Shown one piece after another: positions 35,385-44,446 of a stretch of DNA of 64,000 bases; the stretch's first letter is position 1, and every line of letters starts with the position of its first letter. Location: the NCBI GenBank assembly GCA_965215755.1, contig OZ244119.1, positions 1,178,001 to 1,242,000 on the forward strand, in the 5' to 3' direction. The position numbers and the translations under genes are program-made. Source of the stretch: Tectiglobus sp965215755 (GTDB taxonomy: Bacteria; Pseudomonadota; Alphaproteobacteria; Rhizobiales; Hyphomicrobiaceae). The notes below the pieces were generated by a model, which worked only from the letters and a program-made list of their open reading frames with translations, made no database searches and had not been told where the DNA came from.

Positions 35385-36788
35385 TTGAGCAAAGTCATCG
35401 ACCCAGTATCAAAGCCGCGCGTTCGTGTTCCGGATTGTGCGCTTCACAATACCGCTCCAACTTTGCCGGCGCCGCAAGGGCCACTGACGTCTTATCAGGT
35501 CATTCGCGGGTTGATGCGTAATCCTGTGGAGACCTGGGCGCGCGAACTCTTCGAAGAACCTGTCGCGTCTTACAATTTTGGCCGCCAATGGGTCTTCGCG
35601 ATGGCGCCGGAGTACGTCAGCGAAATTCTTGTCGGTCAACAAAGCAACTTCCCAAAGAGTGAACTTGATCGGAGAATTCTCAACCGGCTTGTCGACGATA
35701 GCGTGCTGATCACGCGTGGACCGCGTTGGCGCTGGCAACGGCAGGCGGTTGCCGGAGTGTTTCAACCATCTGCGTTGAAACCTATTGTGCCGATGTTCAC
35801 AGAGACTGCGCGGCGTCAATCAGAGCGATGGCTGGAAGGACCACCGACATCCCGCGTGGATGTTGATCTGACGCGTCTGGCCTTTGATATCATCCAAAGG
35901 TCGATGCTCGGCGGGCATGCAGCAACGTCGTCGGTAGAAGCGGAACGTCAGATTGAGGCGTTTACGCGCTGGATACCTTGGGAGATCTCGTATTTTGGGA
36001 TGGGGCTGCCGAGCTGGTTTCCACATCCTGGGTCGAGGACGATGGCGCGTGCAAGTCGTTACCTGCGCACCGAACTGAGGTCGGTCATCCGGCGGAGGCG
36101 GGAAGCGGACGGCATGACGGATGATCTGCTTGACCGCCTTCTAGCGGCGAAGGAGCCGGAGACCGGCGAGCGCATGTCCGATGACTGTGTCCTCGACAAC
36201 CTTCTGACTTTTCTGATTGCCGGACACGAAACAACGGCATCCTCTCTGACATGGACTTTGTATCTCCTGGCCAAGTATCCAGAGTGGCAAGAGCGCATCG
36301 CGCAGGAAGTGCATGATGTCGTCGGGCATGACGCGCTCACTGCGGATCACATCGCGAAGCTTGATGTTACGAGAAAGGTCCTGAGTGAAGCGATGCGTGT
36401 TTATGCACCTGCGCCGATGATCGCGAGGGTGGCTGAGCAAGCGACCCGAATACTGGATGTCGATGTCGAAGCCGATGCTCTGATCTTCTTACCTCTCTAT
36501 GTCATCCATCGTCATGAGACGTTGTGGGATCGCCCAGAGGTTTTCTGGCCAGAACGGTTTTCGCGCGAAAACATGAAAGACATCCCGAAGTTTTCCTATA
36601 TGCCATTTGGTTCGGGGCCGCGAACGTGTGTTGGCAACAGTTTCGCTATGATGGAGTCGGTTGCGCTCCTGGCCGAATTCATGCGCCGCATTCGTTTCAG
36701 GCTTACGGATGATGCGGACCCAGTGCCGGTCGCTCGCATCACGTTGCGCCCAAGAGATGGACTGACTCTCGCGATTGAAGCCGCATGA
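35385..36788 (+). CDS. Cytochrome P450
   Basis: A 467-residue soluble P450 monooxygenase. The I-helix oxygen motif AGHETTA, K-helix EAMR (ExxR), PERF region and haem loop FGSGPRTCVG with the cysteine ligand (about C415) are complete. The sequence resembles CYP102/CYP4-like class members with PERF and FGSGxRxCVG. Start is uncertain: a TTG at 35385 with AGGTAA upstream gives a normal length; a GTG at 35307 would add 26 basic residues. No ferredoxin or reductase gene is adjacent. Confidence 0.88.
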   Translation: MSKVIDPVSKPRVRVPDCALHNTAPTLPAPQGPLTSYQVIRGLMRNPVETWARELFEEPVASYNFGRQWVFAMAPEYVSEILVGQQSNFPKSELDRRILNRLVDDSVLITRGPRWRWQRQAVAGVFQPSALKPIVPMFTETARRQSERWLEGPPTSRVDVDLTRLAFDIIQRSMLGGHAATSSVEAERQIEAFTRWIPWEISYFGMGLPSWFPHPGSRTMARASRYLRTELRSVIRRRREADGMTDDLLDRLLAAKEPETGERMSDDCVLDNLLTFLIAGHETTASSLTWTLYLLAKYPEWQERIAQEVHDVVGHDALTADHIAKLDVTRKVLSEAMRVYAPAPMIARVAEQATRILDVDVEADALIFLPLYVIHRHETLWDRPEVFWPERFSRENMKDIPKFSYMPFGSGPRTCVGNSFAMMESVALLAEFMRRIRFRLTDDADPVPVARITLRPRDGLTLAIEAA

Positions 36789-36823
36789 CTCTCGAATGTC
36801 CGTGTTAGCCCAAGCCATCGGGC

Positions 36824-36854
36824 GGCCATGTCAACGAGCATTGTTGGCATGGCC
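36824..36854. terminator. Strong stem-loop between convergent genes
   Basis: GGCCATG-T-CAAC (36824-36835) pairs with GTTG-G-CATGGCC (36843-36854) around a seven-base loop. It lies between the stops of the P450 gene (36788) and the MFS gene (36873). There is no long T-run, so bidirectional termination or transcript-end protection is inferred from place and stability. Confidence 0.55.
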
Positions 36855-36872
36855 ACCCGCTTGAAAGCTTCG

Positions 36873-38102
36873 TTATTCTGCTGGTTGCACTGCAGGGGGT
36901 GATTGCGCTTCCGGGAGCTTGCCCGGCAACATGAGAACTGCGCAGAGAATGGCCAGAGCAGAGGCTGCCAGGATGTAGAACAACACATCGAAGCCCCAGT
37001 TGTGATGCACCCAGGCGATCAGAGGAACGACAATGGCCCACACGCCGAAACTGACAATGTAGCGGGCGCCGAAGATCGATGCGCGCAGCTCAGACTTCGC
37101 CATTTTGCCGATCATATAGTCGTTGATCGGGATCTGGCCAAAAGCACCGAGCATAAATCCAAGTGCAACGGCGAGGGCCGTCAGATTGGTCAGGCCTGGC
37201 ATCAGTGAGAAGAAGACGACCTGGACCAATGCAACGACCGCAAAGACGTTTCGAGGACCGTATACGTCAAGCAACTTGCCGACAACAATCTGGGCAAACG
37301 ATGCAACACCAAAGACGACAAATGCCAACCAGCCGACCAATGTGGCGCTGGAGGCAATATCACCAAGGCGCTCTTCAAACACTTTGGGCAGTGCGAATGT
37401 CGTGCTTTGGAAAATGATGCTGGAAATCGCGGTCGTGAAGAAGATAATGATACTGATGCGGATCAGCATAGCGCGCCACTCAGCCGTCGTTGTGCCATCA
37501 CCGGCCACTTCCGTTGGCTTTGCGACAGAGGCTGTCGCCGCGTTCTTGAGCGGCACGCGTTCTTTATAGTTATAAAGGTAAGCCAAGCCGAACAAGACAG
37601 AGAAAATTCCTGGCAACCAGAAGGCGGCCCGCCATCCGGTTTGGTCGATCAGGAAGCCCGTCAGAAGTGCGGCGCAGCCAACACCCATGTTTCCCCAGAC
37701 GCCGTTGACAGCAATGTCGAGGCCCATGTTCTTGCCGCCGCGCGCAATCATGGCGAGGCCGACGGGATGGTAGATCGCTGCAAACATGCCAATCAGGAAC
37801 AGTCCCATAGCCATTTGAATGGGCGTCTCAACGAACGATGTAATGATTGATGCACAACCGATGCCGACAAAGAACACCACCATCATGCCTTCGCGGCTCC
37901 AGCGGTCCGCAAGCCAACCGGCAGGCAATGAGAATAAGCCGAAGGCAACCAAGCCCGGGGTCGCGTATGGGATCAACTCGGCATATTTGAGGCCCCATTC
38001 ATTGGTCAGAACCAAGGCTGCCACGGTTGCAAAGATCAATAGGAACAGGTGATCCAGGAAATGACCAACGTTGAGAAAGAAGAAGTGTTTGCGGTCTTCC
38101 AT
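36873..38102 (-). CDS. MFS transporter (12-TM)
   Basis: A 409-residue major-facilitator protein with about 12 helices, the loop motif GWLADRWSREGMM and NVGHFLDHLFLLIFATV in helix 1. Similar proteins resemble fosmidomycin-resistance-type or nitrate/nitrite-like MFS members. The ATG at 38102 is preferred to an in-frame TTG at 38144. It is divergent from an AraC-type regulator that probably controls it. Confidence 0.87.
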   Translation of the reverse strand: MEDRKHFFFLNVGHFLDHLFLLIFATVAALVLTNEWGLKYAELIPYATPGLVAFGLFSLPAGWLADRWSREGMMVVFFVGIGCASIITSFVETPIQMAMGLFLIGMFAAIYHPVGLAMIARGGKNMGLDIAVNGVWGNMGVGCAALLTGFLIDQTGWRAAFWLPGIFSVLFGLAYLYNYKERVPLKNAATASVAKPTEVAGDGTTTAEWRAMLIRISIIIFFTTAISSIIFQSTTFALPKVFEERLGDIASSATLVGWLAFVVFGVASFAQIVVGKLLDVYGPRNVFAVVALVQVVFFSLMPGLTNLTALAVALGFMLGAFGQIPINDYMIGKMAKSELRASIFGARYIVSFGVWAIVVPLIAWVHHNWGFDVLFYILAASALAILCAVLMLPGKLPEAQSPPAVQPAE

Positions 38103-38374
38103 GAGATGAAACTTTCGTTGTGTTTGTTCGTGCGTGTCTAACAATCAGCTGGCCAGAGCGGAGCTTTGGTGAAACTGGATGCGGCTGATAAAAAAGCAGT
38201 TTGAATTCCTATGCGTGGCGCAGGTGGAGTTCAGCGCCTTTGTGTTCCTGGCTCTATCGGATAGGGCATCATAGCGCTGTCCGCCAATCGATGTTATGCC
38301 AACTTCTGTCGATTATCCGCCATTTGCTGAGATGGCTGTTGATCACGTGTTCAAAGGTGGCAATTCACTTTCCA

Positions 38375-39163
38375 ATGGCGCAACGTTCGATCAACCCAGA
38401 CGACTATCAGGAGCTTCCGGTTTCTGTTGCCGTCATGCCGAAGCACTTCCCGGCCGGGTATGTGATTGCACCGCATAGCCATCGCCGTGATCAATTAATC
38501 TACGCGGCATCGGGCACCATGCGCGTGCGTACCGATACGCACAGCTGGATCGTGCCGGCTGAGCGTGCGCTTTACGTGCCCGGTGGCGTGGTGCACTCGG
38601 TCTCAATGCGCAATCCGGTTGAGATGCGAACGCTTTATATTGAGCCAAAGTCACACGCCACGCTGCCGAACGCTTGTGCTGTCATTACGCCGAGTTCGCT
38701 ATTGAAAGAGCTCATTGCGTCGTTGCTTGACGAGCCGGAGAATTATCATCTGAGCGCGCGGGGAACGGCACTGGGGCAACTCATTCTGGATGAGGTGGGG
38801 CGCGGAGCCAAGCTCGATCTTGGTATTCCAATGCCATCAGATCCGCGGTTGCTCCGGGTCTGTGAGATGGTTATTGAAAACCCGGGCGCAAGCGGTGGCC
38901 TTGGTGACTATGCCGAGATTGCGGCTGCGTCTGAGAGGACGCTTGCCCGCATCTGTGACAGCCAATTGGGGATGGGGTTCGCGGCCTGGCGGCAACAGGT
39001 TCGGTTTCACTTTGCGCTTGAAGATCTTGCTCGTGGTGCACCGGTCGGTGAGGTGGCGCGCGCCTGCGGTTATGCCAGCGCGAGTGCCTTCACAGCTGCA
39101 TTCCGTAAGAATTTCGGCTATCCACCTAGCCGGATACTCGCAAGCCTGCCCGCAAGTGACTGA
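38375..39163 (+). CDS. AraC-family transcriptional regulator
   Basis: A 262-residue regulator with an N-terminal cupin sensor (PHSHRRDQLIYAASGTM, residues about 31-47) and a C-terminal AraC DNA-binding domain: first helix-turn-helix around AAASERTLARICDSQLGMGFAAWRQQVR, second around GEVARACGYASASAFTAAFRKNFGYPPS. The ATG at 38375 gives a natural N-terminus. Its neighbour, the divergent MFS gene 272 bp away, is the likely target. Confidence 0.9.
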   Translation: MAQRSINPDDYQELPVSVAVMPKHFPAGYVIAPHSHRRDQLIYAASGTMRVRTDTHSWIVPAERALYVPGGVVHSVSMRNPVEMRTLYIEPKSHATLPNACAVITPSSLLKELIASLLDEPENYHLSARGTALGQLILDEVGRGAKLDLGIPMPSDPRLLRVCEMVIENPGASGGLGDYAEIAAASERTLARICDSQLGMGFAAWRQQVRFHFALEDLARGAPVGEVARACGYASASAFTAAFRKNFGYPPSRILASLPASD

Positions 39164-39274
39164 GTGACAATCAGTTCGGCCGGGGCATCACCGGTGTTTG
39201 TCAGGCCGGCATTGCGGTTGCCTGTTATCTCGCCGTAAGTTGTGACTTTCTGAATTGACGTCACTCGCAGGAAA

Positions 39275-39901
39275 ATGGAGCCAAGTGTGAAGCTGTATCA
39301 ATCTGTCGGGCCGAACCCGTTTGTCGTAAAAATGTTCATCGCAGAAAAGGGGATCGACGTCCCGCGGGAAGAGGTCGATATACGCGGTGGCAAGAATCGT
39401 GAAGGTGATTTCCTCAAGATCAACCCGCGCGGCCAGAGCCCTGCACTTGTCACTGATAGCGGACAACTGATTACTGAGATTACCGCCATCTGTGAGTACC
39501 TTGAGGAGGTGCATCCGTCGCCACCGCTGATCGGAACGACACCGGAGGAGCGCGGTGAGACCCGGATGTGGACTCGGCGAATCGATCTTGGCATCTGCGA
39601 ACCACTGGCGAATGGCTTCCGCTATAGCGATGGCATCAAGATGTTCGAACCGCGGATGCGTGTTCTGCCGGAAGCCGCGGATGGCTTGAAGGCGTGTGCC
39701 CAGGACATCCTTGGTTGGCTCAACGGGCAGATGGACGGCAAGACCTGGATTTGTGGGGACCGGTTCACACTCGCCGATGTCCTGTTGTTTGCGTTTCTCG
39801 ATTTCGGCGGCAATGTGGGGCAGAAGATCAATCCTGACCATAGCAACATTGCTGCTCACTATGCGCGATGCAAAGAGCGGCCAAGCGCGTCCGCCACTTA
39901 A
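39275..39901 (+). CDS. Glutathione S-transferase family protein
   Basis: A 208-residue GST with the thioredoxin-fold N-terminal domain (KLYQSVGPNP, NPRGQSPAL, ITEITAICEYLEE) and an alpha-helical C-terminal domain with the GDRFTLADVLLFAFLDF N-capping-box motif. Start could also be the GTG at 39287, which has GGAG six bases upstream and would give a conventional MKLYQS beginning. It conjugates glutathione to electrophiles or isomerises them; substrate unknown. Confidence 0.88.
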   Translation: MEPSVKLYQSVGPNPFVVKMFIAEKGIDVPREEVDIRGGKNREGDFLKINPRGQSPALVTDSGQLITEITAICEYLEEVHPSPPLIGTTPEERGETRMWTRRIDLGICEPLANGFRYSDGIKMFEPRMRVLPEAADGLKACAQDILGWLNGQMDGKTWICGDRFTLADVLLFAFLDFGGNVGQKINPDHSNIAAHYARCKERPSASAT

Positions 39902-40023
39902 GGAAGACTTGCAATCTCCGAGGCGTCGGTGTGCGGCGTCTCGGGTGTGGTTACAGGGGCCACCGAGTTGTGGTTCATTCGCCGCGATGTGATTGTCAGC
40001 ACCTGGCAAATCATCGTACGGAT

Positions 40024-40836
40024 GTGGCCTTGATATTTTGGATCTTGGGTTTGGCGGTGACACTTTCCCGGACTTCGGTGCTTCGCTGTGCAGTTCTGAC
40101 GGGCCTTCTTGTTTCGGTCACGCAAGGCTATGGTCTGGCCTCCGAGAAGACTGGCAAATTCGGAACCTACGACGCCGAGATTTCTGCGACTTGGCAATCC
40201 GGTCAGTCATCACGCGCCATGCGGCTTGATAAGTCTGGGACCTATACGGATCCGAAGGGGCAAGTCTGGCATGTCCCGCGTGGTGCGGTCGTCGATGGCG
40301 CATCCATTCCACAGAGTTTACAGCCGATCGTTGGGACGCCTTTTGTCGGCCCGTACCGCCGGGCGACAGTTTTCCATGACTTCTATTGCGATACCAAGCT
40401 TCGCCGGTGGAAGGATGTCCATGAGATGTTCTACTACGCGATGCGCGCGGACGGTGTGAGCAAGCTACGTGCCGAGATTATGTGGGCGGCCGTTCACTAC
40501 TTCGGGCCGCGATGGCGCGGAATGGAGCGATCCGGGAGATGTGTCGATTCATGTGATGAGAGCGTACCTCAACAATCCACTGTCAATGTCAGCTGGTTCC
40601 GGAAGTATGTTGACTGGCTGAAGAAAGATCGATGGGATCTCAATTTCGAAGTCCATCAGAGCCTTGCCAGAATTTGCGAAGAACCACAGCTGGCGAAAGA
40701 CATCTGGTCGGTGGATGGCGGCTGGCGCTATGAGCGGTCTGTTCGTGAGAAGTGGACCCGATGGAGTACGGCGCGGCATGGACCACCAATGCTCATGATC
40801 CGTGACTTTATGTGGACCGTTGGCTGCCCAACGTGA
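40024..40836 (+). CDS. Exported DUF1353-like protein
   Basis: A roughly 270-residue protein with a hydrophobic leader (VTLSRTSVLRCAVLTGLLVS..GLA before SE) and a DUF1353-like core: VPRGAVVDGASIP, ATVFHDFYCDTK and DVHEMFYYAMRADGV. DUF1353 proteins often occur with phage or cell-envelope genes and resemble small peptidase or nuclease folds, but no function is established here. The start is uncertain; the GTG at 40024 precedes the leader without a strong ribosome site. The 188 residues-plus C-terminal tail has many Trp and charged residues. Confidence 0.65.
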   Translation: MALIFWILGLAVTLSRTSVLRCAVLTGLLVSVTQGYGLASEKTGKFGTYDAEISATWQSGQSSRAMRLDKSGTYTDPKGQVWHVPRGAVVDGASIPQSLQPIVGTPFVGPYRRATVFHDFYCDTKLRRWKDVHEMFYYAMRADGVSKLRAEIMWAAVHYFGPRWRGMERSGRCVDSCDESVPQQSTVNVSWFRKYVDWLKKDRWDLNFEVHQSLARICEEPQLAKDIWSVDGGWRYERSVREKWTRWSTARHGPPMLMIRDFMWTVGCPT

Positions 40837-41041
40837 CAGCTGTTTGGCGTTGTCGTCTTGATGCCGTGCAATCCACCCACCACCCTAGCTAGGAACTCAT
40901 GAGTTTCGACCGGCAAGGCCCTCCAGGTAAAGGTCCTTTGCCGTTGTTGGTATGGTCTAGCAGCAATTGGACGGCGCTCTCTGTTGGCTCTGAGGCGGAA
41001 TACTCATGTCTTGCTGCTGCCAAACCCGCACATGCAACTTT

Positions 41042-41064
41042 ATATTGAATTCAGAATTCAATAT
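41042..41064. promoter_or_regulatory. Perfect palindromic operator upstream of gntR
   Basis: ATATTGAATTC (41042-41052), a central A, and GAATTCAATAT (41054-41064) form a perfect 23-bp inverted repeat 33 bases before the GntR-type start. Size and symmetry fit a dimeric GntR/FCD regulator binding its own promoter. The site may control the regulator and the downstream dioxygenase gene. Confidence 0.75.
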
Positions 41065-41097
41065 GCTACAAGAACTTAAGACTTAGGAGAATTCTGC

Positions 41098-41778
41098 GTG
41101 CTGCATCAGCTCAAATCCCAGCCGGCATTGATCGATCAGGTCCACGAACAGCTCGTTGCCGCCATCGCGGAAGGAGAGCTGGTGCCGGGGCAACGCCTGA
41201 CGCAGGAGAGCGTTGCGGATATGCTTGGAGTCTCGCGGCAGCCAGTCAGCCACGCGCTCCAGATGCTGAAGCGCCGTGGGCTGGTGATTGAACATGGGCG
41301 GCGTGGCGTAGCGGTTGCGCCGATGGACGGAGATAAGATCCGTCATCTTTATCAAGTGCGTGAGGCCCTCGACGGCTTGGCGGCGCGTCTCGCAGCCGAA
41401 CGTGTCAAGGCCGGCTTGGCCGGAGATGCAGAAATAGATCAATTGCGCTTGGCTTTTGAGACCGGTGCCGCGCTTGGTCGTGCGGCGGCGGTTATTGAGT
41501 TGATCAAGGCTGATGTTGCGTTTCACTGCGCCTTGCATGATCTGTCAGGCAATCCGGAGATCGCGCTCACGGTGGAAGATCAGTGGCCGCAGTTTATGCG
41601 CTCCATGGCAGCCGTCCTGGACACCCCGGCTCATCAGCAACAAATCTGGAACGAGCATCAAGAGATATTGCAGGCTGTCCTAACGGGTGACGCTGTGGCA
41701 GCTGAAGAATGTTCGCGCCGGCATACAAAGCGGGCGGGTGAGGAAACAGCTGCACGCGTTGAGGCTTCGCAACAATGA
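41098..41778 (+). CDS. GntR-family regulator (FCD subfamily)
   Basis: A 226-residue regulator. Winged helix at about residues 12-73 (QVHEQLVAAIAEGELVPGQRLTQESVADMLGVSRQPVSHALQMLKRRGL), then an all-helical FCD effector domain with the metal-type residues in the DVAFHCALHDLSGNP and NEHQEILQAVLTGD segments. GTG start with AGGAGAATTC just upstream. It precedes the dioxygenase gene by 56 bases in the same direction and lies behind a perfect palindrome, so autoregulation in response to a small acid ligand is likely. Confidence 0.92.
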   Translation: MLHQLKSQPALIDQVHEQLVAAIAEGELVPGQRLTQESVADMLGVSRQPVSHALQMLKRRGLVIEHGRRGVAVAPMDGDKIRHLYQVREALDGLAARLAAERVKAGLAGDAEIDQLRLAFETGAALGRAAAVIELIKADVAFHCALHDLSGNPEIALTVEDQWPQFMRSMAAVLDTPAHQQQIWNEHQEILQAVLTGDAVAAEECSRRHTKRAGEETAARVEASQQ

Positions 41779-41834
41779 TGTGAATGGCGACAATTCAAGC
41801 CTGACCGACAGGCAGGATAGATAGGAGAAAACGC

Positions 41835-42635
41835 ATGAAAATAACTGATGAACAGATCAAGCAATTTGACGAAGAGGGCTGGATCTTCATCCCTGACTGT
41901 TTCTCTCCCGAAGAAGTTGCAGTGCTCAATGCCGAAGGTGAGAAGATCTATGCCGAAGACCGCGAAGAGGTCTGGCGTGAGACGACCGGGGCGCCACGGA
42001 CAGCGTTTGCTGCGCATCTCTATAATGAGGCATTCGGTATTCTTGGCCGCCATCCGCGGTTAATCGAGCCGCTGGAGCAGGTCTTTGGCGAGAAGGTTTA
42101 CATGCACCAGTACAAGGTCAATGCAAAGGCCAAGTTCGATGGTGATGTATGGCAGTGGCATCAAGATTTCGGGACTTGGCATCGCGACGATGGTATGCCC
42201 GAACCGCGTGCGATGAATATCTCTGTATTTTTGGATGAAGTATTCCCGTTCAATGGACCGCTGATGCTGATCCCCAAAAGCCATAAGCATGGTGTCTTTG
42301 ATGCGGGGCACGATCTGACCACGACGAGTTATCCGCTATGGACACTCGATCAAAAGACAGTCGAAAAGCTTGTCGATGAGGGCGGTCTGGTGGCACCAAC
42401 GGGCAAGCCCGGTGGCGTCCTGATGTTCCACGGCAATCTTGTCCATGGCTCGGCAGGCAACATCACACCGTTTCCACGCAAGATCGTCTATCTGACACTG
42501 AATGCCGTATCGAACTACATTCGCACACCGACGCGCAAAGAATGGATTGCACATCAGGACTTCACTCCAATTGAGCCGTGCGCCGATGATGCATTGCTGA
42601 AGTTCGCGAAGACCTACGCGCAGGCGGCAGAGTAG
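41835..42635 (+). CDS. Phytanoyl-CoA dioxygenase-family oxygenase, ectoine-hydroxylase-like
   Basis: A 266-residue Fe(II)/2-oxoglutarate dioxygenase. The iron triad is H109, D111 (WHQDF) and H204 (LVHGSAGN). The stretch WHQDFGTWHRDDGMP closely mirrors the EctD signature (WHSDFETWHxEDGMP), and FNGPLMLIPKSHKHG matches the following EctD block. It is shorter than EctD (about 300) and no ectABC genes are near, so it may hydroxylate a different compatible solute, an amino acid or a proline-like compound. Co-transcription with the GntR regulator suggests catabolic use of its substrate. Confidence 0.85.
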   Translation: MKITDEQIKQFDEEGWIFIPDCFSPEEVAVLNAEGEKIYAEDREEVWRETTGAPRTAFAAHLYNEAFGILGRHPRLIEPLEQVFGEKVYMHQYKVNAKAKFDGDVWQWHQDFGTWHRDDGMPEPRAMNISVFLDEVFPFNGPLMLIPKSHKHGVFDAGHDLTTTSYPLWTLDQKTVEKLVDEGGLVAPTGKPGGVLMFHGNLVHGSAGNITPFPRKIVYLTLNAVSNYIRTPTRKEWIAHQDFTPIEPCADDALLKFAKTYAQAAE

Positions 42636-43108
42636 GTGGTCGAAAGAAGTGCTTGGTATCTCAGACGGCGATTGAACGGGTTACCAAGGACTTGCCTGGT
42701 ACCCGCACATTTGACGAACAATTTCAGATAAAGTGCGAGTCAACTGCAGGCGTCTATTGACTGAGAAGATGCATTGCGATTGCCTGACAGCGCTCGTGGC
42801 TGTTAAGTTCAACTCGTTCGATAGCCCACCATCAGACGCTGCCTGCCCAAACTCATCATCGTCTGTGGTCATCTAAGCAGCCCTGGCACATGCCCGCCGG
42901 GGCTGTTTTTTGCCGGCTTCGCAGTTCTGCGCTACGCGCCGTTGGCTTTTGCCTTTGAACGAAATTTGTCTTGGATTTTATCTGAGGTCAAAACAAATGC
43001 TGATGACTGGTGAACCAGACATTACTTCATTCGTTCGAGGCGATAGCCTTCCCATGTCGTACCGATCCGAAAATTTAGGACGCAAGCCAAGCGCGACGTG
43101 GGGCCAGT
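42636..43108. other. Intergenic region with terminator
   Basis: A 473-bp gap between convergent genes. It contains the terminator listed at 42878-42911 and a small hairpin (GGGTTACCA/TGGTACCC, about 42678-42704). No supported gene; an open frame after 42910 lacks a ribosome site and overlaps the convergent gene's end. Confidence 0.45.
42878..42911 (+). terminator. Rho-independent terminator
   Basis: CAGCCC (42878-42883) pairs with GGGCTG (42900-42905) and is followed by six Ts. It lies 240 bp past the dioxygenase stop, so the transcript would have a long 3' untranslated part or end in a separate small RNA. Confidence 0.7.
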
Positions 43109-44344
43109 TTAGTCGCCTGGTAACGGCAGGCCGACCCCTGCAATGACGCCGTCAATGGCCAGTTGATCGAGTTCATCCGGGGCGAAGCCCACACTTGAAA
43201 GTATTGCTTTGGTGCTTTCACCAAGGCGTTGTGGCGGAGTGAGTTCACGCTCAGACTGGCCGACTGCGCTGAAGGCCAGACCCGGTACGCCAATCTTATG
43301 ATCAATGCCTTTGGCTTCGACCATATCCATCGCGCCGATGGCCTCGACCTGTGGATGTGAAACAATATCACTGACACTGCGGACTTTGCCGGCAGGAACG
43401 GATGCCGCTGATAGCTTTTCTTCCCAAGCGAGCGCCGTATCCTGCAAGAACGTTGCCTCAAGTGCCGCGCGGGATTTCTTTTTCTGCGCGGCGGTTAATT
43501 CGCCACGAACACGCACGATGGCGAGTTCTTCGGTGAGCGATGAAATTCCCATGGTCGCAATCATGTTGTCCGCTTGAGCGGCTGTGTTTGCAGTGACGAC
43601 GACTTGTCCATCTGCGGTGTCGAACCGACCAGCAAACGGGCTGTCGCTAAACGGCTGATTGCCCATCAGAGCGCGCTGCTCACCTGTGGTTTGGTATTCG
43701 ACTGCGGCGGCGCCTAAGACCGGGAGTGTGGACGCCAACATGGTGACATGAATGTGCTGACCTGTCCCTGTCACCTTGCGATTGTAGAGGGCACTCATAA
43801 CTGCAAATGCACCATTCAAACCCGTCAGGTAATCCGTAATTGGAATACCCATCCGCAAGGGCCCGCTTTCTTCGGTACCTGTGACACTCATCAATCCGCT
43901 GACACCCTGGACGATGTGATCGTAGGCAGGCGCATCACGCATTGGTCCATCATGACCGTAACCAGTCAGGCTGCAGTAGATGATATCGTCCCTGACAGCG
44001 CGGATTGCCTCATAGCCAAGACCGAGTTGCTGCATGACACCGGGACGAAAGTTTTCCAGCATGACATCCGAAGTTGCAGCGAGCCTCTTCGCGATCTCAA
44101 GGCCACGGGGATCCTTATAATTGAGCTGGATGCAGGACTTCCCCGCGTTCTGGCTGACAAATGATGCACCCAAACCGGCCGCCTTCATGTCGTCATTGCC
44201 ACCGTGATAGCGCACAAAATCTTCACCCTTGATCCTGTCGATGCGAATGACATCCGCACCCAGTAGGCAGAGCTGATAGGATGCAAATGGGCCGGCAACG
44301 ACATGACTTGCATCGAGGACGCGAATGCCTTTGAGCGGTTGCAA
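43109..44344 (-). CDS. CaiB/BaiF (class III) CoA-transferase
   Basis: A 411-residue family III CoA-transferase with GIRVLDASHVVAGPFASYQLCLLGADVIRID at the N-terminus and the catalytic aspartate D142 in APAYDHIVQGVSG. A TTG start lies seven bases after AAGGAG. It follows the TIM-barrel/methylglyoxal-synthase fusion gene by 102 bases on the same strand and may be the last gene of that operon, which would place a CoA-ester step beside the phosphorylated-intermediate enzymes. Confidence 0.9.
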   Translation of the reverse strand: MQPLKGIRVLDASHVVAGPFASYQLCLLGADVIRIDRIKGEDFVRYHGGNDDMKAAGLGASFVSQNAGKSCIQLNYKDPRGLEIAKRLAATSDVMLENFRPGVMQQLGLGYEAIRAVRDDIIYCSLTGYGHDGPMRDAPAYDHIVQGVSGLMSVTGTEESGPLRMGIPITDYLTGLNGAFAVMSALYNRKVTGTGQHIHVTMLASTLPVLGAAAVEYQTTGEQRALMGNQPFSDSPFAGRFDTADGQVVVTANTAAQADNMIATMGISSLTEELAIVRVRGELTAAQKKKSRAALEATFLQDTALAWEEKLSAASVPAGKVRSVSDIVSHPQVEAIGAMDMVEAKGIDHKIGVPGLAFSAVGQSERELTPPQRLGESTKAILSSVGFAPDELDQLAIDGVIAGVGLPLPGD

Positions 44345-44446
44345 CGGGGGACTCCTTGGAAGTTTGGACCGAATACTGTGTTGACACTAGATCATCGAAA
44401 ACAAAGTTGGAACAGGAGCTGCCGGCTCCAACATCGGCCACTGATC

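Noticed and set aside
42910..43146. 78-codon plus-strand frame
   Set aside because: Begins at a terminator, has no ribosome site and overlaps the end of the convergent CaiB gene.
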